Positions 49,144 through 57,440 of a stretch of DNA of 64,000 bases are shown in pieces. Positions within the stretch are counted from its first letter, which is position 1, and every line of letters starts with the position of its first letter. The notes below the pieces were generated by a model. That model was not told the origin of the DNA, did not search any database, and saw only the letters and a list, made by a program, of their open reading frames with translations. Made by a program: the position numbers and the translations under genes. The stretch is taken from contig CAIKMJ010000022.1 in NCBI GenBank assembly GCA_903828455.1, forward strand, positions 62,001 to 126,000, read 5' to 3'. The DNA comes from an uncultured Acidobacteriia bacterium. GTDB lineage: Bacteria > Acidobacteriota > Terriglobia > Bryobacterales > Bryobacteraceae.

Positions 49144-51005
49144 TTCCCGACCGCGATCCCCAGCGAAAGCTGGTGCAGCGCCGTCCCCATCGACTCGCGC
49201 GCCGCGCTCAGCGCCGCCGGGTCGTCCTTGTAGGTGAAGGCATTCGTGATGAAGCTCCGCGCCGCCTTCGTCGCCAGATCCGTGCGGCCGGCTCTCACCA
49301 GCGCGGCCAGGTATTCGTAGTCCTCCATCCCTTCGCGGATCAGCTTCAGCCGCATGCTGGGAATGGCGATCGGTTGCAGTCCGCCGATCTTGTCCACCGT
49401 GCCCGGATAGTACAGCGCGCCGTCTCCGTTGCCGCCCGCGTAGAAGAGGTGGTCCCACGGATCGTCGCCCCAGGCCTCGGTGCCGTAGTAGAGTTCGCCC
49501 TGGATTCGGTAAAGGTAGGCCATCCACTGGAAGATGCGGTTTCTCACCGGGGATGCATCCACCATGTAGGAAGGCCACGTGCTCGCCTTCGGTCCCGGCG
49601 TCCCTTTGTCGTCGCAGTTCTCATGCTGGTCGCACGACTGGTACCACCAGAGCTGCTTGCTCGGCTGCTTCAGCCATTCGTCGTAGGAAGGGCGCTGGTT
49701 CGTTCCGCGCCGCGGGTGAATATGATCCAGAACCGGAGTCAGAATATCGATGTAGTCCAGCACCGCATGCTCTTTGGCCATCGCGATGTTGGTGGTGAGC
49801 AGGATCTGCGTATTCGGAGCCGAGGCGCGAATGCCTTTGGCCGCAGTGCTGAACTGGTCCCAGGTGCAGCCCCCCGGCGGCTCGTCGCAGGCGTAAACGA
49901 AGTAGCCGTCCAGCCAGCCCCTGGCTTTGAAATGGCTGTCCCAGTCCTTCAGATCGGCGCTGTTCACGTTCGGCCGCACCAGGTTGGCGTATTGAATGGA
50001 AGTGAGCCGGGCCCCTTTCAGAATGGTGGGGAGCTTGCCTTCCAGCCCCAGCCCGTAGAGCGTATCGAACCGCGTCCACTGCCCGCCCGGCACGGTCGGA
50101 ATCAGCGCGATCCCGGACATACTCACCCGGTGATCCAGAAACATGGAAGCCGTGAGCACGTGCATGCGGGCGTTGGCGGCTTCGATATCGCCTCCCGCTC
50201 CCGGATACTTGGCCACCGCCGCCGGCCCCGCCGCCTGGCCCAGCGCGGCGTAGCCCATGCCGAATGCGCTTCGCAGTGTCGCCGTGGAAGGCAGCGTAAA
50301 GTTCCACACCTTCAGCCGCACCGGAATTGTGGCCAGCACCTTCGCGCCGTCCTTCACGGTAGCCGTGGCCAGATAGTAGCCGGATTCGGTCGCCGGCGGC
50401 ACAAAGACGTCCACCCACGCGCTGCGCGTCTGGTTCGGCGGCACGGTCTCCGGGAACGCCTTCCGGTCCTGATGGAAGTAGGGATCCCGCGTCGGAATCA
50501 GCGCATCGGGAATCTGCCCTTTCGTGCCGTTGAGATCCGACAGTTTGGTGACGTTCAGGTACGCTTCCCGGTAGACCAGCACATTCCCTTCAGCCGGAAT
50601 CTTCGCGCCCGACTTGCTGTTCACGAAATCGGAAACGCTCACGCTCATCTGCAGCGCCGCGGCCCGCGAACGCACGTGAACCTGAAAGCTTTCGAACTCA
50701 TTGCGCGCCGCCGCGATATCGGCCGTGCGGCCGCTGCCCGGAAACGCGTCGGGCTGGACCTTCGCCATCGAGTCCGTTACCCACACCGTCGGCGTCGCCG
50801 GGTCGGCAAACTCCGGCGCTACCAGTGCCGGCCGCAGCCGCTCGTCCAGCGGGTCCGCCACCTGGGCCGTGGCGGGAACAGCCAGCAGGACGGCCGCAAC
50901 GCCACTCACTGCCAGACTGCAAAGGATCGGGAGCCGCGCCCGGAGAGCCGCCCCTCCGCATGCACGCCCATTCGGGGAATTCGGAAAAGCTCGAAGCATC
51001 ACCAT
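49140..51005 (-). CDS. Secreted DUF4091 / glycoside hydrolase 123-like protein
   Basis: A ~621-residue exported protein with a long leader ('LPILCSLAVSGVAAVLLAVPATAQ'). The N-terminal beta-sandwich has 'ARNEFESFQVHVRSRAA', typical of the domain preceding DUF4091. The central TIM-barrel-like region includes 'GWLDGYFVYACDEPPGGCTWDQF', whose 'DEP' acidic pair matches the GH123-type catalytic position, and 'PSKQLWWYQSC'. The C-terminal DUF4091 block reads 'MAYLYRIQGELYYGTEAWGDDPWDHLF...LYYPG' and 'AIPSMRLKLIREGMEDYEYLAALVRAG'. It probably removes sugar units from glycans; linkage is unknown. Confidence 0.85.
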   Translation of the reverse strand: MVMLRAFPNSPNGRACGGAALRARLPILCSLAVSGVAAVLLAVPATAQVADPLDERLRPALVAPEFADPATPTVWVTDSMAKVQPDAFPGSGRTADIAAARNEFESFQVHVRSRAAALQMSVSVSDFVNSKSGAKIPAEGNVLVYREAYLNVTKLSDLNGTKGQIPDALIPTRDPYFHQDRKAFPETVPPNQTRSAWVDVFVPPATESGYYLATATVKDGAKVLATIPVRLKVWNFTLPSTATLRSAFGMGYAALGQAAGPAAVAKYPGAGGDIEAANARMHVLTASMFLDHRVSMSGIALIPTVPGGQWTRFDTLYGLGLEGKLPTILKGARLTSIQYANLVRPNVNSADLKDWDSHFKARGWLDGYFVYACDEPPGGCTWDQFSTAAKGIRASAPNTQILLTTNIAMAKEHAVLDYIDILTPVLDHIHPRRGTNQRPSYDEWLKQPSKQLWWYQSCDQHENCDDKGTPGPKASTWPSYMVDASPVRNRIFQWMAYLYRIQGELYYGTEAWGDDPWDHLFYAGGNGDGALYYPGTVDKIGGLQPIAIPSMRLKLIREGMEDYEYLAALVRAGRTDLATKAARSFITNAFTYKDDPAALSAARESMGTALHQLSLGIAVGK

Positions 51006-51064
51006 CAGTCTACAACCGGACGGCTTCACACATGACCGCGCTCGGAGGTGTCAAAATACACGTG

Positions 51065-51856
51065 ATGACCGTTCTTCTCGTCAACGGCGAAGCCATCGAT
51101 GACTCCTCCGTCCGCCGGGAGACCGCCGCCCTGCTGGAACTGATGGCCGAGAAGATGGAAGGCCAGAACCTGCTGGCCGTTCAGCCTCGTGCCCGCGAGT
51201 GGGCCGAAGAGAACCTCATCGAATCCCTGCTCATGCGCCAGGCCGCGCTCAGCGACCCTTCCACCCTGCCTGCCGAACGGCCCGAGTCCGAGGAAGACGA
51301 AGCGCAACTGCGTGTGGAAACCCTGGTCGCCCGCATCACTTCCCACGCCGCGCCCCCGCGTCATAAGGACATCGTGGAGTACTACCGCAGGCATCGCGAA
51401 GACTTCCGCGAACCCGAACGCGTCCGCGCCGCCCACATCGTCCGCAACGTCGATGAGAACAACACCGAAGCGGCCGCCCGCGCCGCCATCGAACACGCGC
51501 GCGACGAACTGACAAAGGGCCGCCCGTTTGCCGAAGTTGCCGATGAGCTGTCCGATTGCCCCGGCAAAGGCGGCGCGCTCGACCTCTTTCCCCGCGGCGA
51601 AATGGTGCCTGAATTCGATGACGTCGTCTTCGCCCTTGCCGTGAACGAAGTCAGCGGCATCTTCCGCACCGAATTCGGCTTCCACATCGCCACCGTCCTC
51701 GAACGCCACCCCGCCGGCATCAGTCCGCTGGAGAGCGTGAGCGATCGCATCGCGGCCCTGCTCCTCGACGAGAAGAAGGCGAAGCGCCTGCACCAGTATG
51801 TCGATAACCTGCGCGCCCGGGCCGTCATCCGGCGAGGAGCCTTTTCGGCGTCATGA
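51065..51856 (+). CDS. Parvulin-type (PpiC) peptidyl-prolyl isomerase
   Basis: The 263-residue protein has a SurA-like helical N-terminus ('LLVNGEAIDDSSVRRETAALLELMAEKM') and a rotamase domain ('EPERVRAAHIVRNVDENNTEAAARAAIEHARDELTKGRPFAEVADELSDCPGKGGALDLFPRGEMVPEFDDVVFALAVNEVSGIFRTEFGFHIATVLER'). There is no signal peptide, so it may act in the cytoplasm. It overlaps the formylglycine-generating enzyme gene by four bases (ATGA), suggesting the isomerase helps fold that enzyme or the sulfatase before Tat export. Starts at ATG 51065 or a few codons upstream are possible; a GGAGGTG site lies ~14 bases ahead. Confidence 0.9.
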   Translation: MTVLLVNGEAIDDSSVRRETAALLELMAEKMEGQNLLAVQPRAREWAEENLIESLLMRQAALSDPSTLPAERPESEEDEAQLRVETLVARITSHAAPPRHKDIVEYYRRHREDFREPERVRAAHIVRNVDENNTEAAARAAIEHARDELTKGRPFAEVADELSDCPGKGGALDLFPRGEMVPEFDDVVFALAVNEVSGIFRTEFGFHIATVLERHPAGISPLESVSDRIAALLLDEKKAKRLHQYVDNLRARAVIRRGAFSAS

Positions 51857-52824
51857 GCGATCTGCTCCGTGCCAAAGCCTGCTGCGCTCCCACGCGGGCC
51901 CGCGCCAGCCAGCTGGTCGATTCGAAGCTCACCTCCGCGTCCCGCCTGCGCGCCCGGTCCGGTTCCACCGACGGCATGGTGAAGCTTGCCGGCGGCCCGT
52001 TCCTCATGGGCACCGATTCGCCCGAAGCGTTCCCGTCCGATGGCGAAGGCCCGGTGCGTGAAGTCTTCGTCGATCCCTTTTACATCGACATCGATCCGGT
52101 CACCAACCACCGCTTCGCCGCCTTCGTCCGCGCGACCGGCTACCGGACCGAAGCCGAGCGCATCGGCTGGTCGTTCGTCTTCGCGGGACACATTCCGCCC
52201 GACCGCTACAAAGAGCTTGTCGTGCGCACGCAGCCCGGCCTGCCCTGGTGGTGCCACATCAAAGGCGCCTGCTGGAACCATCCCTTCGGCCCCGATTCCA
52301 CCATCGCGAATCGCGACGTCTACCCGGTTGTCCACATCAGCTGGAACGACGCCGCCGAATACTGCCGCTGGGCCGGCAAGCGCCTGCCGACCGAGGCCGA
52401 GTGGGAATACGCGGCCCGCGGCGGCCTCGTGCAGAAGACCTATCCCTGGGGCGATGAACTGACCCCCGGCGGCAAACATCTCTGCAACATCTGGCAGGGC
52501 GAGTTTCCGCTTCACGATACAGCCGAAGACGGCTACTCGTTCGTTGCGCCGGTCGACGCGTTCCCGCCCAACGGCTTCGGCCTCAATCTGATCACCGGCA
52601 ACGCGTGGGAATGGTGCAGCGACTGGTTCGATCCGCTCTATCACGCCACCGCCACGCGCACCAACCCCGTGGGACCGGCCTCCGGCACCACGCGCGTCCT
52701 GAAAGGCGGCTCGTATCTTTGCCACCGGTCATACTGCAACCGTTACCGCGTGGCCGCGCGGACGTCGAACACGCCGGACAGCGCCACCACGCACATGAGC
52801 TTCCGGTGCGCCCGCGATATATGA
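51853..52824 (+). CDS. Formylglycine-generating enzyme (sulfatase-modifying factor)
   Basis: FGE oxidises the active-site Cys of type I sulfatases to C-alpha-formylglycine. The 323-residue protein has the FGE-sulfatase domain: 'MVKLAGGPFLMGTDSPEAFPSDGEGPVREVFVDPFYIDIDPVTN', 'YPVVHISWNDAAEYCRWAGKRLPTEAEWEYAARGG' and 'GNAWEWCSDWF'. The C-terminal 'GGSYLCHRSYCNRYRVAARTSN' keeps both redox Cys residues of genuine FGEs, which many paralogous domains have lost. No signal peptide is visible, matching modification in the cytoplasm before export. The likely client is the sulfatase 58 bp downstream. Confidence 0.95.
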   Translation: MSDLLRAKACCAPTRARASQLVDSKLTSASRLRARSGSTDGMVKLAGGPFLMGTDSPEAFPSDGEGPVREVFVDPFYIDIDPVTNHRFAAFVRATGYRTEAERIGWSFVFAGHIPPDRYKELVVRTQPGLPWWCHIKGACWNHPFGPDSTIANRDVYPVVHISWNDAAEYCRWAGKRLPTEAEWEYAARGGLVQKTYPWGDELTPGGKHLCNIWQGEFPLHDTAEDGYSFVAPVDAFPPNGFGLNLITGNAWEWCSDWFDPLYHATATRTNPVGPASGTTRVLKGGSYLCHRSYCNRYRVAARTSNTPDSATTHMSFRCARDI

Positions 52825-52882
52825 AGCCCGGAAGCACCCGCGCGGCGCATATAATGTCCACTGACATCCGGCAAGGAGCAAC

Positions 52883-54283
52883 ATGACAGACAGACGCACA
52901 TTCCTCAAGGCGGCCATTGCAGCCACGGCCCTCGGAGCCGCGAAGTCGGTCTTTGCGGCGCGGCCGGCGCGGCCGAACATCGTCTTCATCCTGGCCGACG
53001 ATGCCGGCTATGGCGATCTGAGCTGCTTCGGGCGGCCCGATTACAAGACGCCGGTTCTCGACAACCTGGCGAAAGAAGGCATCAAATTCACCGACAACTA
53101 CTCGGCGCCCGTCTGTACGCCGAGCCGTGTTGCGTACCATACCGGCCGCTATCCGCATCGTCTGGAAGTTGGTCTGCGCGAGCCGCTCACGGACGCCAAT
53201 ATGACGCTCGGCATCCCGCCCGGCCACCCGACCGTGGCCTCGCTGCTGAAGGGCAACGGGTACGCGACCACGCACATCGGCAAGTGGAATCTCGGCAACA
53301 CGGTTGAATTCGGCCCGACCACGCACGGCTTCGATGAATTCTTCGGCTTCCTCGCCTCCGCGTCGGATTACTACACGCACAAGAACACTTCCGGCAAGGT
53401 CGACCTCTGGGAAAACGACAAGCCCGCCAACAAGGAAGGCTACCTCACGGACCTGTTCACCGAGCGCGCCGTCGAAGTCATCAAGCGGAAGCACGACAAG
53501 CCCTTCTTCCTCAGCCTCTGCTACAACGCGCCGCACTGGCCGTGGGAAGGGCCGAACGAAAAGCCCGAAGACCACATCGGCGGCATGCAGGGCGGCGGCT
53601 CGCAGCCCAAGTACGCCGAGATGATGAAGGCCATGGACTCGGGAATCGGGAAAGTGCTGGCCGCGCTGAAGGCCGCTAATCTCGACAGGAACACGCTGGT
53701 GGTGTTCGACAGCGATAACGGCGGCGAACGCTGGTCGTACAACTGGCCGTTCTCCGGAATGAAGAATTCACTGCTCGAAGGCGGCATCCGCGTGCCGGCC
53801 ATCGCGCGCTGGACGGGTGTGATCCCGCCCGGCAGATCCACCAATCAGGTGTCGTTCATCTTCGACTGGTCGGCCACCTTCCTCGATGCGACCGGCACGA
53901 AAGACGATCCGAAGTATCCGTTCGACGGCGTCAGTCTGCTGGGCGTCTGCACCGGAGAGAAGCCAGTCTTCGACCGCCCCGTGTTCTTCCGGACCGCGCC
54001 GCGCGGCACCGTGGCCGCCATGGGAGCGATGCGCCTCGGCAAGTGGAAGTTCCTCATCGAGGGAACGCAGGAACACCTGTATGACCTGACCGTCGATCCA
54101 GGTGAAAAGGCCGACGTGAAGGCGCAGCATGCCGATATCTACGCCAGCATGAAGGCCGAGTACGACAAGTGGAACGCGCAGATGCTGCCCAATCCGGCGG
54201 CGGGCGCGGGCAGAGGCGGCGATGCAGCCGCGGCGGGCGCGGGCCGGGCGGGGCGCGGCGCGGCGGCAGCAACACCCGAGTAA
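52883..54283 (+). CDS. Tat-exported type I sulfatase
   Basis: The 466-residue protein has a Tat-like leader ('MTDRRTFLKAAIAATALGAAKSVFA') and a sulfatase domain. 'PNIVFILADDAGYGDLSCFG' carries the metal-binding Asp pair. 'APVCTPSRVAYHTGRYPHR' is the formylglycine motif CxPxR, so it is a Cys-type sulfatase that requires FGE. Other blocks are 'THIGKWNLG' and 'LVVFDSDNGGERW'. The C-terminal 'GGDAAAAGAGRAGRGAAAATPE' is low-complexity. An AGGAGC site precedes the ATG. Substrate (sulfated polysaccharide or ester) is not known. Confidence 0.95.
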   Translation: MTDRRTFLKAAIAATALGAAKSVFAARPARPNIVFILADDAGYGDLSCFGRPDYKTPVLDNLAKEGIKFTDNYSAPVCTPSRVAYHTGRYPHRLEVGLREPLTDANMTLGIPPGHPTVASLLKGNGYATTHIGKWNLGNTVEFGPTTHGFDEFFGFLASASDYYTHKNTSGKVDLWENDKPANKEGYLTDLFTERAVEVIKRKHDKPFFLSLCYNAPHWPWEGPNEKPEDHIGGMQGGGSQPKYAEMMKAMDSGIGKVLAALKAANLDRNTLVVFDSDNGGERWSYNWPFSGMKNSLLEGGIRVPAIARWTGVIPPGRSTNQVSFIFDWSATFLDATGTKDDPKYPFDGVSLLGVCTGEKPVFDRPVFFRTAPRGTVAAMGAMRLGKWKFLIEGTQEHLYDLTVDPGEKADVKAQHADIYASMKAEYDKWNAQMLPNPAAGAGRGGDAAAAGAGRAGRGAAAATPE

Positions 54284-54286
54284 AGG

Positions 54287-54322
54287 ACAGGCCCGCTGAC
54301 GACGCTGCCGCCTGGGGCCTGT
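54287..54322 (+). terminator. Hairpin after the sulfatase gene (possible terminator)
   Basis: acaggccc and gggcctgt form an 8-bp stem around a 20-base loop, starting three bases after the sulfatase stop. There is no T-run, so it could be a processing or Rho-related structure rather than an intrinsic terminator. Confidence 0.4.
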
Positions 54323-54470
54323 TGTCGATTCGCCATGTTTGCGCGCCCGGTGAGGATGCGGCATGTGCCACTCATGCACGGCGAAAGGGTGTGCAAACGG
54401 CATCGACGCGCCAGTCGGGGTGCCAGGCGCAGTTCGTATAATGCAGTTTCCAGTGAAAGACGGGACTGAC

Positions 54471-55568
54471 ATGTCCATAAGCGGTCGCGACGAGCGTAGT
54501 GCCGCCTTTTCCGCGCCATCCGAAGGCCGTGAGCGAGCGGCCGCGGTTCCTCCTCCGGCGAACGATGATTCCAGGAGATTGGCCGTGGCGGCCGGCGGAT
54601 TTCTGCTGGGATTCGTGTTGCTGTGGTGCTGCTTCTATCTTTTCTACAAGGGCTTCCCGTACGTTCGGCCCGGCGCCGACCAGGTGACGGAATTCAAGCT
54701 GCGGCTGGTCCGGGAGGGGCATCCGTTCTCATCCGGCCATAAGCGTTTGCGCATGATGGCATTCGGTGACAGCAAGACCCTGGCCGGCTTCGTGCCGGAC
54801 GTGTTCGAACGGACGATGGCGCTGGAGGGCATTGCGGTCGAATCCTACAATCTCGGGCTGCCCGGCGATGTTAAGTATGTGTCGCGGCTTGAGACACTGA
54901 TCGCCCGCGGGGAGGCGCCCGACGTCGCGCTGCTTAGCTTTGCATGGCCGGATACCGATGAGGCAAAACCGGATGCGTTCCACTTCATCGCCGACGACGA
55001 TGTGGTGATGACGCGGATCTTTCCGTTTCGCCGGTTGCCGCGGGATCTGTTTGTCTTCGCGGGTCTCGCGCGGGCGCGGGGAGGGGCGCTGGCGTTCTAC
55101 CGGGAGGCAGAGAGCATTCTGCGCCAGGTCGAGACCGACAGAGGCTATTACTTCATTTCCGGACAAAGCCACTACCCGGGCGACCGGCTGCCCGATGACT
55201 ACAAGGATGCGGACGACACTCCGGCGCTGGCCGAAGTCCGCCACGCGGCCACCAACACGGAAACGTTCCGCCGGCTCAGCCGCGAGCTCGCGGACCACCA
55301 CATTCGCTGCGTCTTCACGCCGCGCTACTTCCGCGAAGGGCAGCGCGCGCCCGTGCCGGACAGCAATACGGCACTGGCGGCTACGCTGAAGGGCAGCGCG
55401 ACCTTCACGCAGGCCGGGCCCGATTACTATCTCTATCCCAACCGCTACTTCTCCGATACGGCGCATCTGAATCGCGAAGGGGCGGCAATCTACACTCGTC
55501 AGCTTGGCGAGCTCATGGCCGGCTGGCTGCGGGAAAACGGGAAGCAGAGCGACGGCCATGCTTTTTAA
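54471..55568 (+). CDS. SGNH-hydrolase-like membrane protein, partner of an MBOAT acyltransferase
   Basis: The 365-residue protein has one N-terminal membrane helix ('AVAAGGFLLGFVLLWCCFYLFY') and a periplasmic domain with a GDSxxL-like block I ('MMAFGDSKTLAGFVPD') and a late 'SDTAHLNREGAAIYT' with the Asp/His pair. This fits AlgJ/AlgX-like or DltD-like SGNH proteins that complete acetyl transfer to polysaccharides. It overlaps the MBOAT gene by 11 bases. The start may be ATG 54471 or ATG 54441; the longer ORF-track start has no support. Confidence 0.78.
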   Translation: MSISGRDERSAAFSAPSEGRERAAAVPPPANDDSRRLAVAAGGFLLGFVLLWCCFYLFYKGFPYVRPGADQVTEFKLRLVREGHPFSSGHKRLRMMAFGDSKTLAGFVPDVFERTMALEGIAVESYNLGLPGDVKYVSRLETLIARGEAPDVALLSFAWPDTDEAKPDAFHFIADDDVVMTRIFPFRRLPRDLFVFAGLARARGGALAFYREAESILRQVETDRGYYFISGQSHYPGDRLPDDYKDADDTPALAEVRHAATNTETFRRLSRELADHHIRCVFTPRYFREGQRAPVPDSNTALAATLKGSATFTQAGPDYYLYPNRYFSDTAHLNREGAAIYTRQLGELMAGWLRENGKQSDGHAF

Positions 55569-57009
55569 TACATTTCAGTTTCTCGTCTTCTTCGTTGTTG
55601 TCCTGACGGTGTTTTTTGCGCTTCCCGCGCGCTGGCGCCACCCTTTTCTGCTGGCCGCCAGCTATTACTTCTACATGTGCTGGAGCACCGGTTACATCCT
55701 CGTGATCTGGGCCATCACGCTGGTGGACTTTGCCGTCGGACTGCTGATTGAAAAGAGCGAGACACTGCTGTCGCGGCGTCTGCTGCTGGGGGGCAGCATC
55801 GTCTGCAACTTCGGTCTGCTGTTCGTACTGAAGTACGCCGATTTTTTCGGGGCCACGCTGAATTCAGCGGGGAGCCGGCTGGGGTTGCCGGTGCACATTC
55901 CGGCACTGCATCTGCTGCTTCCGGTCGGCATCTCTTTTCACACGTTCCAGGCGGTCAGCTACACGATTGAGGTTTACCGAAGGCGGGTTCCGGCCGAGCG
56001 GGACCTGATGAAGTACGCGCTCTATGTGGCGATCTTTCCCCAGATGGTGGCGGGGCCGATCGAGCGGCCTTATAACCTCCTGCCGCAGCTCGATCCGGGG
56101 AAGCGAGTGAGCTTCGAAAGATTCCGTTCCGGACTGCAGACCGCGCTCTGGGGCCTGTTCAAAAAGGCCGTGATCGCCGACCTGTTTTCTTCCGCCGTGG
56201 CAAAGGTGTACGCCTCACCGCAGCGCTTCCCCGGCCCGATACTCGCAATCGCCACGTTCCTGTTCTCCATTCAGATTTACTGCGATTTTTCGGGCTACTC
56301 CGATATCGCCATCGGCATCGCGCGCATGATGGGCTACGATCTGATGATCAATTTCCGCACGCCGTATTTCGCCCGATCGATTGCGGAGTTCTGGCAACGG
56401 TGGCACATTTCTCTTTCGACCTGGTTTCGCGACTATCTGTACATCCCGCTGGGTGGCAATCGTGTGGCGGCCGCGCGCTGGTACGTCAACATCGTCATCG
56501 TGTTTCTGATCAGCGGGTTGTGGCACGGGGCGAACTGGACCTTCGTTCTTTGGGGCGCAGTGCATGGCTTTTATCTGATCGTCGGCGCGGCAACCAGCGG
56601 GCTCCGCGGGCGGCTGAACCTGGCGCTTGGCGTGGTTAACTGGCCGCTGCTTCATCGCGCCGCGCAGACGGGGGTGACGTTCCTGCTGGCGACGGCGGCG
56701 TGGGTCTTCTTTCGCGCGAACTCGGCGCGGGACGCAGTTTACATCCTCCGGCACATTGCGGGTGCCGGGCAGTTTCATCTGACCGATTTATACGGGCTGG
56801 GCGGACTCTTTCGCTTCGAATGGGTGCTGGCCGCGCTGCTGGTGGTTGTGTTGTTCAGCGTGGAGTGGATGATTGTGGCGAGGCCTCCGCTGATCCTGCG
56901 ATTGTGGTCGGAACGGGTGTTCCGGTGGTCGGCGTATTATGCCTGTATTTTCGGCATTGTCTGTTTTGGCGTGTTCAGCCAGGTTCAGTTCATCTATTTT
57001 CAGTTCTGA
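55558..57009 (+). CDS. MBOAT family O-acyltransferase (AlgI-like)
   Basis: A 483-residue polytopic membrane protein. 'MLFNTFQFLVFFVVVLTVFFALPARWRHPFLLAASYYFYMCW' is the typical AlgI N-terminus. 'YCDFSGYSDIAIGIARMMGYDLMINFRTPYFARSIAEFWQRWHISLSTWFRDYLYIPLGGNR' and 'LISGLWHGANWTFVLWGAVHGFYL' form the MBOAT core, the last with the catalytic His. Such proteins carry acetyl groups across the inner membrane to modify exopolysaccharide. The SGNH partner gene overlaps upstream. The glycan itself cannot be named; no alginate synthesis cluster is present. Confidence 0.95.
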   Translation: MLFNTFQFLVFFVVVLTVFFALPARWRHPFLLAASYYFYMCWSTGYILVIWAITLVDFAVGLLIEKSETLLSRRLLLGGSIVCNFGLLFVLKYADFFGATLNSAGSRLGLPVHIPALHLLLPVGISFHTFQAVSYTIEVYRRRVPAERDLMKYALYVAIFPQMVAGPIERPYNLLPQLDPGKRVSFERFRSGLQTALWGLFKKAVIADLFSSAVAKVYASPQRFPGPILAIATFLFSIQIYCDFSGYSDIAIGIARMMGYDLMINFRTPYFARSIAEFWQRWHISLSTWFRDYLYIPLGGNRVAAARWYVNIVIVFLISGLWHGANWTFVLWGAVHGFYLIVGAATSGLRGRLNLALGVVNWPLLHRAAQTGVTFLLATAAWVFFRANSARDAVYILRHIAGAGQFHLTDLYGLGGLFRFEWVLAALLVVVLFSVEWMIVARPPLILRLWSERVFRWSAYYACIFGIVCFGVFSQVQFIYFQF

Positions 57010-57020
57010 CGCCGGAAGCC

Positions 57021-57076
57021 GACGGCGGCAGCGCCGTTGTCATGCAATATTCACACACGGGTCCGGGCCTTTTTTT
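57021..57076 (+). terminator. Possible terminator between the MBOAT and STAS genes
   Basis: acggcg-gcag-cgccgt (57022-57037) gives a 6-bp stem, and a T7 run follows at 57070-57076 after 'gggtccgggcc'. Stem and T-run are not adjacent, so the call is weak; the T-run also lies 15 bases before the next start codon. Confidence 0.35.
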
Positions 57077-57090
57077 GTATCATTCCTGCA

Positions 57091-57432
57091 ATGGACCAGA
57101 TGGATATTGAGCAGGAACCCTCGCGGATTGCGGACGTCACCGTCTTCCGGCTGAAGGGCCCGTTCACACTGACAACGATGTTTGCCTTTCAGACGACGCT
57201 GCGCAGCCCGGACGTAAAGGGCGCAATCGTTGACCTCTCCGGCGTGCCGTACATGGACTCGGCGGGGCTGGGAGTTCTGCTGGGTCAGTTTGCACACTCG
57301 CAGCGGGACGGCGTGAAGTTCGGCATCGCCGGCATCAGTCACCGGGTCCACACGATCTTCGAGATCACCCACACGGACACGATTCTGCCGATCTTCTCCA
57401 CCGTGGCGGAAGCGGAAGAGAAACTGGCGTAA
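57091..57432 (+). CDS. STAS-domain protein (anti-sigma factor antagonist-like)
   Basis: The ATG at 57091 begins a 113-residue single STAS domain ('IADVTVFRLKGPFTLTTMFAFQTTL', 'GAIVDLSGVPYMDSAGLGVLLGQF', 'KFGIAGISHRVHTIFEITHTDTILPIFSTVAEAE'). The Ser in 'MDSAGLG' is the expected phosphorylation site. Unlike the STAS gene at 9.9 kb it has no phosphatase or kinase alongside. It may feed into the same partner-switching network or a sulfate/transport-type role. Confidence 0.88.
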   Translation: MDQMDIEQEPSRIADVTVFRLKGPFTLTTMFAFQTTLRSPDVKGAIVDLSGVPYMDSAGLGVLLGQFAHSQRDGVKFGIAGISHRVHTIFEITHTDTILPIFSTVAEAEEKLA

Positions 57433-57440
57433 AGCGCCGC

